From Thermocatellispora tengchongensis (lineage in GTDB: Bacteria > Actinomycetota > Actinomycetes > Streptosporangiales > Streptosporangiaceae), in NCBI RefSeq assembly GCF_014202315.1, contig NZ_JACHGN010000013.1:283228-347227 (forward strand): 64,000 bases of DNA, given 5' to 3'. Within the stretch, counting starts at the first letter, position 1; each line of letters begins with the position of its first letter. Positions 16,897-25,654 of the stretch are shown here, in pieces. The position numbers and the translations under genes are program-made. A model generated the notes under the pieces. It was not told where the DNA came from, made no database searches, and worked only from the letters and a program-made list of their open reading frames with translations.

Positions 16897-17970
16897 GGCT
16901 CAGGCACACATTCCGTGAGCCGATCATTCAATCGGCGAGCAGGACGCGTTTACGCAGGAGATCGGGTTTGGCCCGGCCGTACATCTGCCGCTTGAGCATC
17001 TTGATGCGGTTGACGTGTCCCTCGACCGGGCCGGAGCTGTAGGGCAGGCTCAGGCCGGCACGGGCGGCGTCCAGATCATGGCGGAGCCCGGTGATGAAGG
17101 ACCGCAGTTCGGGCAGGTCGTCGGCCTCAACCGCGGTCATCCAGCGTTCGAGCTTGTCTCCTTGGCGATCCAGCATCATCCGGGCGAAATCGCGGACGTG
17201 GTCGCGAAGGGCGGCCAAGGCGGGCAGGAGGCGGTGAGAGCGTCCAGTTGCCGGCGCTCGTCGTTGTCGAGGCCGGCGGGGTCGCGGAGCAGCCACCCGG
17301 CGGCGCGCCGTACTGAGGGAGGCCGGGGCGGCGGCTGGTGCCGGGGCAGGCCGTCACGCCACGGGCGCAGGTATTGCCGCAGGAAGGTGGGGCCGCCGCG
17401 ATGGCCGGGCACGCGTAGTTCCCGGTAGAGCTGCTGGGCGTTGGTGCAGCCGTTGTTCCAGCGTTCGCGCAGGTAGGGCTCGAAGGCGTCGAGCATTTTG
17501 GGGCGTTGGCCGGTTCCGTCGTTGACCAGGAGTTCTTCGGGGTCGGTGGCGCGGGCGAAGCGGCGTACGGTGTTGCGGGCCAGGCCGAGGTCCCGGGCGA
17601 TCGCTTTGAGGCTGTGTCCGCGATCCAGCAGATCATGGATCTGGGCGTGGCGGCGGCGGGTGCGGTCGGGCACACGGCCGGTACGCGAGCGATGCTGTGA
17701 CGTCCGTAGCGCTCGGTCAGGCCGGGTACCTGCTCGGCGAAGGTCTTGCTGGCGCAGCCGGGGTTGCGGCACGCGAACCGGGTCACCTGCAGGTGGATCA
17801 GGATCTCTTGGCCGCCGATGGCGGTGTCGGACAGCCGCCGCTGGTAACGGCGACGCTGATTCGGGCCAGGTGAGGGAGGAAGGTCGCGACCAGCTCTGAG
17901 ACGTTCACCCATCATGATCAACCAGTACGGCAACGGCGCGCAGGAAGATCACGGAATGTGTGCCTGAGCC
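16897..17970 (-). mobile_element. ISL3-family insertion sequence with perfect 22-bp terminal repeats
   Basis: The ends are exact inverted copies: 16897-16918 starts GGCTCAGGCACACATTCC and 17949-17970 is its reverse complement. The 1074-bp body holds a broken ISL3 transposase on the minus strand. Typical ISL3 elements are 1.3-1.6 kb, so internal sequence is missing. The 8 bp flanking each end (TGAAAACT and GGGGCGGC) do not match, so no target duplication is preserved. Confidence 0.8.
16928..17933 (-). pseudogene. ISL3-family transposase, frameshifted
   Basis: Frame pieces in order: a zinc-finger-like N-terminus VTRFACRNPGCASKTFAEQV, an HTH IHDLLDRGHSLKAIARDLGL and ARNTVRRFARATDPE. The C-terminal core is ARMMLDRQGDKLERWMTAVE and LSLPYSSGPVEGHVNRIKML, ending QMYGRAKPDLLRKRVLLAD. 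SSGPxEGxxNRIKxLKRxxYGRA is the ISL3 signature around the last catalytic Glu. At least two frame changes (about 17680 and 17220) and a missing middle with the first catalytic Asp residues make it inactive. Confidence 0.78.
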
Positions 17971-18113
17971 GGGGCGGCGACCCCCACCTCGCCCAACGGC
18001 GCCCCGCCGCAGCGGCGAAGGACAGGGCGAACAATGCCATTTCGCAGCTGGAGCCGCTGGTCGTACTCGGCCAAAAGCGTTTCACCCCGTCCGACCCGCG
18101 AGGCCGACGGTGG

Positions 18114-19919
18114 TCAGCGGCCGGCCGCGTAGCCCTGGGCGCCGCGGGGGTTGGCCGCCGCGCGAAGGAATTCGCCGTCGCGGGACACCGCGCTGAGCCT
18201 GCCGAGGGACCACGGGTCGCGGAGTTCCACCTCATGGCCGCGGCGGCGGAGCTCCGCCACGACGTCGGGGGCGATCCTGTTCTCGACGCACATGACGCCG
18301 GGGCGGGACCGGCGCGGGTAGAAGGAGCCGGGGAAGTGCTCCGAGTGGAACATCGGGGCGTCGATGGCCTCCTGCAGGTTCAGGCCGCCGCCGTGGACGA
18401 GGGCGAGGAAGAAGTTCACGCTCCACTGGTCCTGCTGGTCGCCGCCCGGGGTGCCGAAGGCCATCCAGGGCTCGCCGTCGCGCAGGGCGAACGACGGGGA
18501 CAGGGTGGTGCGAGGGCGGATCCCGGGACGCAGGGAGTTGGGCAGGCCGTCCTGGAGCCAGAACATCTGGGCGCGTGTGCCGAGGCTGAAGCCCAGGGAC
18601 GGGATCGTCGGGGAGCTCTGCAGCCAGCCGCCGCTCGGGGTGGCGGAGACCATGTTGCCGTGCCGGTCGACGACGTCGATGTGGCAGGTGTCCCCCCGCA
18701 CCCTTCCGTCGGCGGCGACCACGGGTTCGGACGCGACGGGGCCGACCGTCGGTTCGCCCAGCCCGCGGGCGCCCGACAGGCCGGGGGCGAGGGTCGCGGG
18801 ATCCGGGTAGTCGGGGAGCCGCGGTGCGCGGCCGCCCGGTGAGCCCGGACGCAGGTCGAAGGAGGCACGCGCGCCGACGAGGCCGCGGCGCTCGGCGTTG
18901 TAGGCGTCGCTGAGCAGGTCGCTCATGGGGACGTCGGCGGCGTCGCCGTACCAGGCCTCGCGGTCGGCGAAGGCGAGCTTGGCGCACTCGATCACGGTGT
19001 GGATGTAGTCGGCGCTCAGGTGGCCCATCGCGGTCAGGTCGTAGCCGGCCAGCAACGCCAGTTGTTGCAGGAACGCCGGCCCCTGACCCCACGGCCCGGT
19101 CTTGCACACGGTGTGGCCGTGATAGTCGAACGTGAGCGGCTCCTCCACGGTCGCCGACCACGAGGCGAGGTCGTCGGCGGTGAGCAACCCGCCGTGCGCC
19201 TCGCCCGAGCTGTCGCGCCACGCGGTCGTGGTGCTGAACTCGGCGATCGCCTCGGCGACGAAGCCGCGGTACCAGGCGTCGCGGGCGGCGGCGATCTGCG
19301 CCTCCCTGGTGCTGCCGACCGCCTCGGCGACGATGCGGCGATAGGTGTCCGCGAGCACGGGGTTCGTCAGCCGCGACCCGGGGGCGGGCACCTTCCCGCC
19401 GGGCAGCCAGGTCGCCGCCGAGGTCGGCCAGTCGTCGGTGAACAACCGCTCGACCGTCTCGATGGTGGCGGAGATGCGGCCCAGGACGGGCACGCCGTGC
19501 TCGGCGTAGTAGATCGCGGGTTCGAGCACCGCGGCGACCGGCCAGGTGCCCCAGCGCTCCAGCATGAGCATCCAGCCATCGAACGCCCCGGGCACGGTGG
19601 CGGCGAGCAAACCGGTGCCCGGCATCACCTTGACGCCGAGACCGGTGACGTGGTCGATGGTCGCCGCGGCGGGGGAGACGCCCTGGCCGCAGACGACGGA
19701 CACCTTCTGCGCGTATTCGTCCCAGAGCAGGATCGGCACCTCGCCGGCCGGTCCGTTCAGGTGTGGTTCGGCCACCTGAAGGACGAATCCGGCCGCGACC
19801 GCCGCGTCGAACGCGTTGCCGCCGCCTTCGAGCACGCTCATGCCCGTCGCGGAGGCGAGCCAGTGGGTGCTGGCGACCATTCCGAAACTTCCCGCAAGTT
19901 CGGGCCGGGTGGTGAACAC
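18114..19919 (-). CDS. gamma-glutamyltransferase family protein
   Basis: This is a 601-residue Ntn-hydrolase precursor. The large-subunit start is MVASTHWLASATGMSVLEGG and NAFDAAVAAGFVLQVAEPHL. The autocleavage Thr is in VRGDTCHIDVVDRHGNMVSA, and the small-subunit GSRAQ/FGTPGGDQQDQW region follows. These enzymes transfer or hydrolyse gamma-glutamyl groups of glutathione-like compounds. No signal peptide is visible, so it is probably cytoplasmic. GTG 19917-19919 is chosen because AAAGGA precedes it by 4 bases. Divergent from the RraA-like/aminotransferase/TetR operon across 317 bp. Confidence 0.85.
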   Translation of the reverse strand: MFTTRPELAGSFGMVASTHWLASATGMSVLEGGGNAFDAAVAAGFVLQVAEPHLNGPAGEVPILLWDEYAQKVSVVCGQGVSPAAATIDHVTGLGVKVMPGTGLLAATVPGAFDGWMLMLERWGTWPVAAVLEPAIYYAEHGVPVLGRISATIETVERLFTDDWPTSAATWLPGGKVPAPGSRLTNPVLADTYRRIVAEAVGSTREAQIAAARDAWYRGFVAEAIAEFSTTTAWRDSSGEAHGGLLTADDLASWSATVEEPLTFDYHGHTVCKTGPWGQGPAFLQQLALLAGYDLTAMGHLSADYIHTVIECAKLAFADREAWYGDAADVPMSDLLSDAYNAERRGLVGARASFDLRPGSPGGRAPRLPDYPDPATLAPGLSGARGLGEPTVGPVASEPVVAADGRVRGDTCHIDVVDRHGNMVSATPSGGWLQSSPTIPSLGFSLGTRAQMFWLQDGLPNSLRPGIRPRTTLSPSFALRDGEPWMAFGTPGGDQQDQWSVNFFLALVHGGGLNLQEAIDAPMFHSEHFPGSFYPRRSRPGVMCVENRIAPDVVAELRRRGHEVELRDPWSLGRLSAVSRDGEFLRAAANPRGAQGYAAGR

Positions 19920-20236
19920 ACTGGATCCTTTCGGCTGCGGCGTCGGGGACGCGTTCCGGGGTGAGCAGGTGACCGGCCGTACGCGGGTCGGTGGACTCGC
20001 GGTTCCGCCGCACGGCGGTCTTCGGATGACAGCGGGCGGGTGGGGATGGCGGATCGGTGGCGCCAGGTGCGTCGCCCCCGAGCACCACCCGGTGACCACG
20101 ACCGGGTCGCCCTCCGTATCCGCCTGCTCCAGGCCTGTGGAGCAGTCCGGCGACTCGAGTCATTGTAGGTCGACACCTTAAGGGTTACGATCGTTCCACT
20201 TGAGAAAGATATCTCATTTAAGATTGGAGCATCATA
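19920..20236. promoter_or_regulatory. divergent promoter region with inverted repeat
   Basis: This 317-bp gap between the gamma-glutamyltransferase and the RraA-like gene is AT-richer at its right end. TGAGA (20201-20205) and TCTCA (20212-20216) form an inverted repeat around AAGATA, centred 28 bp before the GTG at 20237. It is a candidate operator for the TetR protein at 22156. GACTCGAGTC at about 20151-20160 is a second short palindrome. Confidence 0.45.
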
Positions 20237-20890
20237 GTGTTCATTGCTGCGGCGACGGACAGCGTGTCCATCGCTCCGAGCTGGGATCGCGTGGCAGCGG
20301 AGGAGATTCGCCGCCTGGGGGAGGTGCCGGCCGCCAACGTCGGCGACGCCCTGCGGCGGATGACCGTCATGGACGGCGGCATCCGGCTGGTCACCGAGCG
20401 CGCCACGCTGCTTGGGAACGCCCTGACCGTGGACGTGCGGTCCGGTGACAACCTCGCCATCCACCGGGCGCTCGACGAAGCCCTGCCGGGTGACGTCCTG
20501 GTCGTCAACGGACACGGAGACATGACCCGTGCGCTGATCGGCGACCTCATCGGCGAGATCATGGTGAATGCCGGGGTGACCGGCGCGGTGGTCGACGGCG
20601 CAGTCCGCGACGTCCGGGCGCTGTCGGAGATGGGGGTGACCGTCTACGCGCGGGCGATCACCCCAGCGGGACCCTTCAAGGACGGGCCCGGCGCCATCGG
20701 CGTGCCGGTGGCGGTCGGCGGCGTGGTGGTGGCGGCCGGTGACGTGCTCGCCGGTGACGCCGACGGCGTCGTCGTCATCCCCCGCCACCGCGTGCAGGAG
20801 GTCGTGGACGCGGTCGGCGGGATCGTCGAGAAGGAGGAGGCGCTGCGGCAACGCATCCTCGCCGCGCGCAGCACGGCGGTGGCCCGATGA
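20237..20890 (+). CDS. RraA-like / HMG-CHA aldolase family protein
   Basis: This is a 217-residue protein of the RraA/4-carboxy-4-hydroxy-2-oxoadipate aldolase fold. The conserved segments are GEVPAANVGDALRR, GDNLAIHRALDEALPGDVLV and VNGHGDMTRALIGDL (metal/substrate site). GAVVDGAVRDVRAL then carries the conserved Gly-x-V-x-D-Gly-x-x-R-D motif. Such enzymes cleave pyruvate aldols or decarboxylate oxaloacetate. GTG 20237 follows GGAG at 20225-20228. The stop overlaps the aminotransferase start by 4 bases, so the two products likely act on related keto acids. Confidence 0.75.
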   Translation: MFIAAATDSVSIAPSWDRVAAEEIRRLGEVPAANVGDALRRMTVMDGGIRLVTERATLLGNALTVDVRSGDNLAIHRALDEALPGDVLVVNGHGDMTRALIGDLIGEIMVNAGVTGAVVDGAVRDVRALSEMGVTVYARAITPAGPFKDGPGAIGVPVAVGGVVVAAGDVLAGDADGVVVIPRHRVQEVVDAVGGIVEKEEALRQRILAARSTAVAR

Positions 20891-22047
20891 CCGGCCCGAT
20901 GACCGTCATGCCGCTTGCCTCCCGGATCGAGGACCTGCGCCGCTGGTCGCGGCGCCCCGCCCTGGCCCCGGCCCCGCCGGGAGCCGTCTCCCTCGCCATG
21001 GGCGAGCCGGACTTCCCGACGCCGGCGCCGGTGATCGAGGCCGCCGCGGCCGCCCTGCGTGCGGGACACACCCACTACGCCGATCAGAAGGGCCTGCCGG
21101 AGTTGCGCGCCGCGCTCGCCTCGAGGTTGCCGGGGCACCCCGGCCGGGCCTGGACCGCGGACGACATCGTGGTCACCCACGGCGCCACGGCCGCGCTGGC
21201 GGCCGTCGTGCTCGCGATGATCGGGCCCGGCGACCGCGTGGTCGTCCCGGAGCCCGCCTACTCGCTCTACGCCGACCTGGTCGTCCTCGCGGGGGGCGCC
21301 GTGGACTTCGTCCCGCTCGCCCCGGACCTGCACTGGGACCTCGACGCCTTGGCCGCGGCGCTGCCCGGGGCCGCGATGATGATCTTCTCGAACCCGTCGA
21401 ACCCGACCGGTATCGTGCACCGCGAGCAGGAGCTCAAGGCCCTCGGGGATCTCCTGGACGGCTCGGACACCCTGGTCGTCAGCGATGAGGCGTACCACCG
21501 GCTGGTCTACCCGGGGCATGTGATGACCTCGGCGCTGGAGGTCGACTCGCTGCGCGACCGGACGGTGTACGTACAGACGTTCTCCAAGACGTACGCGATG
21601 ACCGGCTGGCGGGTGGGGTACCTGACCGGGCCGCGCGAGGTGGTGGACGCGGCCGCCCACGTGCACCGGACCCACAACGGCTCGTTGAACACGGCGGTCC
21701 AGCACGCGGCCCTCGCCGCCCTTGACCTGCCGGATGGCGTCGTCGACGCCATGGTCGAAAGGTACCGGCGGCGTCGCGAGCTCGTGGTCGGGCGGCTGTC
21801 CGGCGTTCCCGGCCTGCACCTGGTCCCGCCGGAGGGGGCGTTCTACGGGTTCCTCCGCTACGACGCCGGCCTGCCCTCCGAGGCGGTCGCCCGCGAGCTC
21901 GCCGAGCGCAAGGTGCTGGTCCGGGCCGGCGCCGAGTACGGGCCCTCGGGCGAGGGGCACGTGCGGATCTCGTTCGCGGCCTCCGAGGACGACCTGCGGA
22001 CCGGGCTGGCCCGCATCGTCCGCCACCTCGGCGGCGGGAGATGCTGA
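20887..22047 (+). CDS. PLP-dependent aminotransferase, class I/II
   Basis: This is a 386-residue fold-type I aminotransferase. The family features are AMGEPDFPTPAPVIEAA, THGATAALAAV (phosphate cup), SNPSNPTG, VVSDEAYHRLVY (PLP-binding Asp/Tyr) and the Schiff-base lysine in TFSKTYAMTGWRVGYL. The C-terminal GHVRISFAAS contains the carboxylate-binding Arg. It moves an amino group between an amino acid and a 2-oxo acid; the substrate is not evident. Translation is coupled (ATGA) to the RraA-like gene. Confidence 0.88.
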   Translation: MTGPMTVMPLASRIEDLRRWSRRPALAPAPPGAVSLAMGEPDFPTPAPVIEAAAAALRAGHTHYADQKGLPELRAALASRLPGHPGRAWTADDIVVTHGATAALAAVVLAMIGPGDRVVVPEPAYSLYADLVVLAGGAVDFVPLAPDLHWDLDALAAALPGAAMMIFSNPSNPTGIVHREQELKALGDLLDGSDTLVVSDEAYHRLVYPGHVMTSALEVDSLRDRTVYVQTFSKTYAMTGWRVGYLTGPREVVDAAAHVHRTHNGSLNTAVQHAALAALDLPDGVVDAMVERYRRRRELVVGRLSGVPGLHLVPPEGAFYGFLRYDAGLPSEAVARELAERKVLVRAGAEYGPSGEGHVRISFAASEDDLRTGLARIVRHLGGGRC

Positions 22048-22155
22048 CGAGGCCGGACGAGCGACGCCTCACCCCGCACATGTCCGAGCGGCCGAGGGCG
22101 TGCCGGCCACACGGGGTATCCTTCGCCTGCGCTTCAATGGGGGCGCAGGACGCCC

Positions 22156-22773
22156 GTGCCCGGTCAGCGGGACGCCCGACGGGAGGAGGACAAGCTGCGC
22201 AGTGACACCCGCCGCAACCGCCGGCGCCTCCTCGAGGCCGTCGGCGAGCTCGCCCGGGAGGCGCCCGACCAGCTCACCATGCAGGCCGTCGCGTCCCGTG
22301 CGGAGATCGGACCGGCCACCGCCTACCGCTACTACTCCACGGTGGACGACGTGCTCGCGGCCTACGTGCTCAGCGTCGTCGAAGAGCTCCGCGATTACAG
22401 CGCGGCCTCGACCGCGGAAGGGCAACCGCTGTTCGACTCCGTCGTGGACAAGTGGGTGGACCTGCTGGCCGAGCACGGCCCGGCGCTGGTGCAGCTTCGA
22501 TCCCGGCAGGGGTACCTGAAGCGGCTCCACAACGGGAACGAGATCATCGTCGCGATGCGGGACGCCTGGGCCAGGCCGGTGCGGGAGCTGCTCGACGACC
22601 TCGGCCTGCCGGGCGAGATGCTCGAGTACGCCCTGTTCCTCAACAACATCATGTACGACCCGCGGGAGATCCAGGACCTGCTGGAGGAGACGGACCTGTC
22701 CCGCCGGGAGGTCATCATCCGGCTGACCGAGGCCTACCGCGGCGCGTTGCGCGGGTGGGCGCGGGCCGGCTGA
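22156..22773 (+). CDS. TetR-family regulator
   Basis: This 205-residue regulator starts at GTG 22156 (MPGQRDARREEDKLRSDTRR). The HTH is TMQAVASRAEIGPATAYRYY and the helical C-terminal domain is of normal length. It lies 109 bp after the aminotransferase, in the same direction. It is the obvious candidate to control the gamma-glutamyltransferase / RraA divergent promoter. Confidence 0.82.
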   Translation: MPGQRDARREEDKLRSDTRRNRRRLLEAVGELAREAPDQLTMQAVASRAEIGPATAYRYYSTVDDVLAAYVLSVVEELRDYSAASTAEGQPLFDSVVDKWVDLLAEHGPALVQLRSRQGYLKRLHNGNEIIVAMRDAWARPVRELLDDLGLPGEMLEYALFLNNIMYDPREIQDLLEETDLSRREVIIRLTEAYRGALRGWARAG

Positions 22774-23199
22774 TCATCCCTGGACGCCGGCGCTTCCGGC
22801 CCGGTGCCGACGAGCTCGGCGTCTGGCTCCCGCATACTTCCCGCGTTGCGCGTAATCCGCCTCCAGCTCGGCGAGTTACGCGGAACGCGGTTTCTTGGCT
22901 CTGCCACCATCCAAGGCGCCGGCGTCGCGCCCGCCGCGGGCGACGAGCGGCGGATCGCACGGGCGGCGCGGACGCCCTGAGGTGGTGGTCGACCCTGCGA
23001 TGTCCGGGCGCTTCGAGGCTCAACGGCGACGAGCGGCAGGATGTACCGTTCCACGCAGGCGCGGTGGACGCCTGGTAGCTCGACGGGGACGCGCCCCGTC
23101 CTCGATCTTGTGATATGCCTCCCTAAGCACACGATGAACTGATACAGTCTTCTCAATTCGTAGCCGTGTCTACGTACTGTCCGACCAAGGGGGCCAGCA
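22774..23199. other. 426-bp intergenic stretch, no recognised gene
   Basis: The left 300 bp are GC-rich and have open frames on both strands (for example minus-strand LPGVHRACVERYILPLVAVE), but none has a recognisable family or a good start. The last 90 bp (23110-23199) are AT-richer and probably hold the promoter of the hydrolase. AAGGGGG at 23187-23193 is its ribosome site. Confidence 0.4.
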
Positions 23200-24009
23200 G
23201 TGGCTATGCATCAGGTGGAGCACGAACCGGCCGAATCGGCCCAAACCATACGGGCGGGTGAGCTCGAAGTCGGAATCATCGACGACGGTGGCAGCGGCGT
23301 GCCGCTCGTGCTCGTTCATGGCGGCGAGAGCGACCGCACCCAGTACGCCACACTCCGCTCGTACCTCGGCCCTGGAATTCGGGCGATCTCCTACGATCAA
23401 CGCGATTCGGGGATCACCGTGAACCCGCCGATTCCGTACACGATGGGCGACCTCGCCGACGACCTCGTCGACTTGCTGGATGCGCTGGGGCTCCAGCGTG
23501 CGCACCTGCTGGGCACCTCCTTCGGCGGTGCCGTCGTGCAGCACACCGCGATCCGGCATCCCGAGCGGGTCGCATCCCTCGTCCTGATCGCCACCACGCC
23601 GAGCTTCGCGCTGTGTCCTCAGAAGGTCGGGGAACTGTTCGACATGTCCCACGACGACCGGCAGAAGGCGGTCAAGGACTACTTCGTCACACCCGAGGGC
23701 CGGGCCGATCTGCACAACCGGGCCGCCCAGACGCTGGCCTACCGTGATCCTGATAAGGCCGACCGCCGCCACGCTGCCGCCCGGCAGCACGAGGTCCGGG
23801 ACCGGCTGGGGGAGATCACCGCACCCACCCTGATCGTGCACGGCACGCAGGACCTGCTGGCGCCCTACTCCGGCGCCCTCCTGATGAAGGAGCGGATCCC
23901 GAACGCCCGACTGCGCTCGATCGAGGATGGGCGCCACGCGATCGCGATGGAGTTCGCGCAGCCGATCGCCGGCTACATACGCGAGTTCCTCGGAGTGTCA
24001 GCAGCGTGA
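23200..24009 (+). CDS. alpha/beta hydrolase
   Basis: This is a 269-residue alpha/beta-fold hydrolase. The oxyanion region is VPLVLVHGGESDRTQY. The nucleophile elbow is HLLGTSFGGAVVQHT (Ser of GTSFGG), the acid is LIVHGTQDLLAPYSG and the His is SIEDGRHAIAMEF. GTG 23200 has AAGGGGG 6 bases upstream. The substrate is unknown; the fold covers esterases, epoxide hydrolases and haloperoxidases. It is the first of a co-oriented series reaching the FAD monooxygenase at 27941, although gaps are variable. Confidence 0.82.
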   Translation: MAMHQVEHEPAESAQTIRAGELEVGIIDDGGSGVPLVLVHGGESDRTQYATLRSYLGPGIRAISYDQRDSGITVNPPIPYTMGDLADDLVDLLDALGLQRAHLLGTSFGGAVVQHTAIRHPERVASLVLIATTPSFALCPQKVGELFDMSHDDRQKAVKDYFVTPEGRADLHNRAAQTLAYRDPDKADRRHAAARQHEVRDRLGEITAPTLIVHGTQDLLAPYSGALLMKERIPNARLRSIEDGRHAIAMEFAQPIAGYIREFLGVSAA

Positions 24010-24172
24010 GCGACGCGACACACGCCCACCTCCGGCACACCCTGACATCAGAGCCTGCCGGGGGCGGCGCCCGCCCCCCGTCGGCGGGTGCCGGTGTCAG
24101 GCGCGAGCCTCCTCGGGCAGGTGCCGCCCTCCTGGCGCCACCGCTCCGGTGGGGACGTGACGTGCGGCGGGG

Positions 24173-25375
24173 ATGTGCTGCCACGTCGTACCGGCCGGGG
24201 CGCTCTTCGCCCTCGCGATCGCCGCGGTGGTCGTGCCGGCCGCGATCAGCCGGGGGGCGACGGTGATCGACGCCGGGCGTGAAGTCGCCAACCGGATGGC
24301 CGAGGCGGCCCGGGCGTGGCTGGACTCCCTGGACGCCGAGCAGCGCAAGGCGGCGGTCGGAGCGCCACCGGGCACCGGCGGCGGTGCCGAGGACGAACGT
24401 ACCCGCTGGTTCTACACGCCCACCGATCACGGCGGCCTCACCTTCCACCAGCAGCGCCCCGCCCAGCACCGGCTGGTGATGCGGCTGGTCGCGAGCGGAC
24501 TGTCCGAAGCCGGGTACAACACCGTCGCCACCGTGCTCGGCCTGGAGAACGTGCTCGATCGGGTCGAGGGCTTCTCGGTGAACTGGGGGCGGGAACGCAC
24601 CCGCGACCCCGGCATGTACTACCTGCGGGTCTTCGGCGAGCCCGGCGGGCCGCGGCCGTGGGGATGGCGGTTCGGCGGCCACCACGTCTCGCTCAACCAC
24701 CTCGTGGTGGACGGGCGCGTCGCCGCCACCACGCCGTGTTTCCTGGGCGCCGACCCGGCCGCGTCGCCGCTGCTGGGCGGGGCGACGCTGCGCCCGCTGG
24801 GGGCGGCCGAGGACCTGGCCCGCGAACTGGTCCGCTCCCTGCGCCCCGAGCTCGCCGCCCGCGCGGTGCTGCTGACCCGTCCTCCGAACGACGTCGTTGC
24901 GGGCAACAGCAGCCGGATCGACGACCGCGTGCTGACGCGCGGGGAACTCTGGCGCCCCGGACAGCACACCCCGGACCGTGCCGATCACCCGGCCACCGGC
25001 CTGCACGGTGCGGACCGCCAGGCGCTGGCCCTCACCCCGGCGCCCAAGGGCGTGCCGGGCGCGGAGCTCGACGCCGCGCAGCGGGAGCTGCTGCGCGCCC
25101 TGCTCGGCACCTACCTCGACCGCGTCCCGGACGGGGTGTCCCCGCTGCCCCGCTACGACGACCCGGCGGCGCTGGACGCCGTGCACCTGGCCTGGGCCGG
25201 CTCCACCACCCCGGGCGAGCCGCACTACTACCGCCTGCAGGGGCCGCGGCTGCTCGTTGAGTGGACCAACGTCCACCGCGGCGTCAACCACGCCCACGCC
25301 GTGTGGCGGGACCCGGAGACCGACTTCGGCGGCGACGTCCTCGCCGCCCATCACGCCGCTCACCATCGCCATTAG
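24173..25375 (+). CDS. DUF3500 family protein
   Basis: This is a 400-residue protein. From residue 40 on it matches the DUF3500 pattern: AWLDSLDAEQRKAAV, RTRWFYTPTDHGGLTFHQQ, NVLDRVEGFSV, DPGMYYLRVFGEPG, PWGWRFGGHHVSLNHLVVDG. The closing HYYRLQGPRLLVEWTNV and HRGVNHAHAVWRDPETDFGG are equally typical. The biochemical role is unknown; the conserved His/Asp residues (GHHVSLN, NHAHAVWRD) suggest a metal or redox site. ATG 24173 gives a hydrophobic N-terminus (ALFALAIAAVVVPAAIS) that could be a signal or anchor. GTG 24263, with GGGGGG five bases before it, is an alternative start without it. Confidence 0.75.
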   Translation: MCCHVVPAGALFALAIAAVVVPAAISRGATVIDAGREVANRMAEAARAWLDSLDAEQRKAAVGAPPGTGGGAEDERTRWFYTPTDHGGLTFHQQRPAQHRLVMRLVASGLSEAGYNTVATVLGLENVLDRVEGFSVNWGRERTRDPGMYYLRVFGEPGGPRPWGWRFGGHHVSLNHLVVDGRVAATTPCFLGADPAASPLLGGATLRPLGAAEDLARELVRSLRPELAARAVLLTRPPNDVVAGNSSRIDDRVLTRGELWRPGQHTPDRADHPATGLHGADRQALALTPAPKGVPGAELDAAQRELLRALLGTYLDRVPDGVSPLPRYDDPAALDAVHLAWAGSTTPGEPHYYRLQGPRLLVEWTNVHRGVNHAHAVWRDPETDFGGDVLAAHHAAHHRH

Positions 25376-25391
25376 AACGGGATGTGAGGAC

Positions 25392-25643
25392 ATGGACGGT
25401 CAACAACCTCCACCCACCGACGTTCCCCTCCACCAGCCGTGCCCCGGACCGCGGGAATCCTTCGTGGTGCCGGCGCACCGGCCGGCCTCCGCGACCACCC
25501 GGCCCGTACGGGAGCAGGGTGGCGACGCATCAGACGCATTCGATCTGTTCGACGCCTCGGACGCGTTGGACGCGTTGGACGCGTTCGGCGCGGCGACCGC
25601 CGGCGCCTTGGTGCCGCACGCGACCGCTCCGGCACCCGTATAA
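25392..25643 (+). CDS. small Asp/Ala-repeat protein of unknown function
   Basis: This is an 83-residue open frame with GAGG before the ATG, 16 bp after the DUF3500 stop and 11 bp before the next gene. The sequence is Pro-rich at the start, then DASDAFDLFDASDALDALDA, coded by 9-bp GACGCGTTG tandem units at 25560-25586, with an Ala/Pro tail. It has no recognisable domain. Tight spacing on both sides supports real translation. Confidence 0.45.
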   Translation: MDGQQPPPTDVPLHQPCPGPRESFVVPAHRPASATTRPVREQGGDASDAFDLFDASDALDALDAFGAATAGALVPHATAPAPV

Positions 25644-25654
25644 GCGACCGGCTC

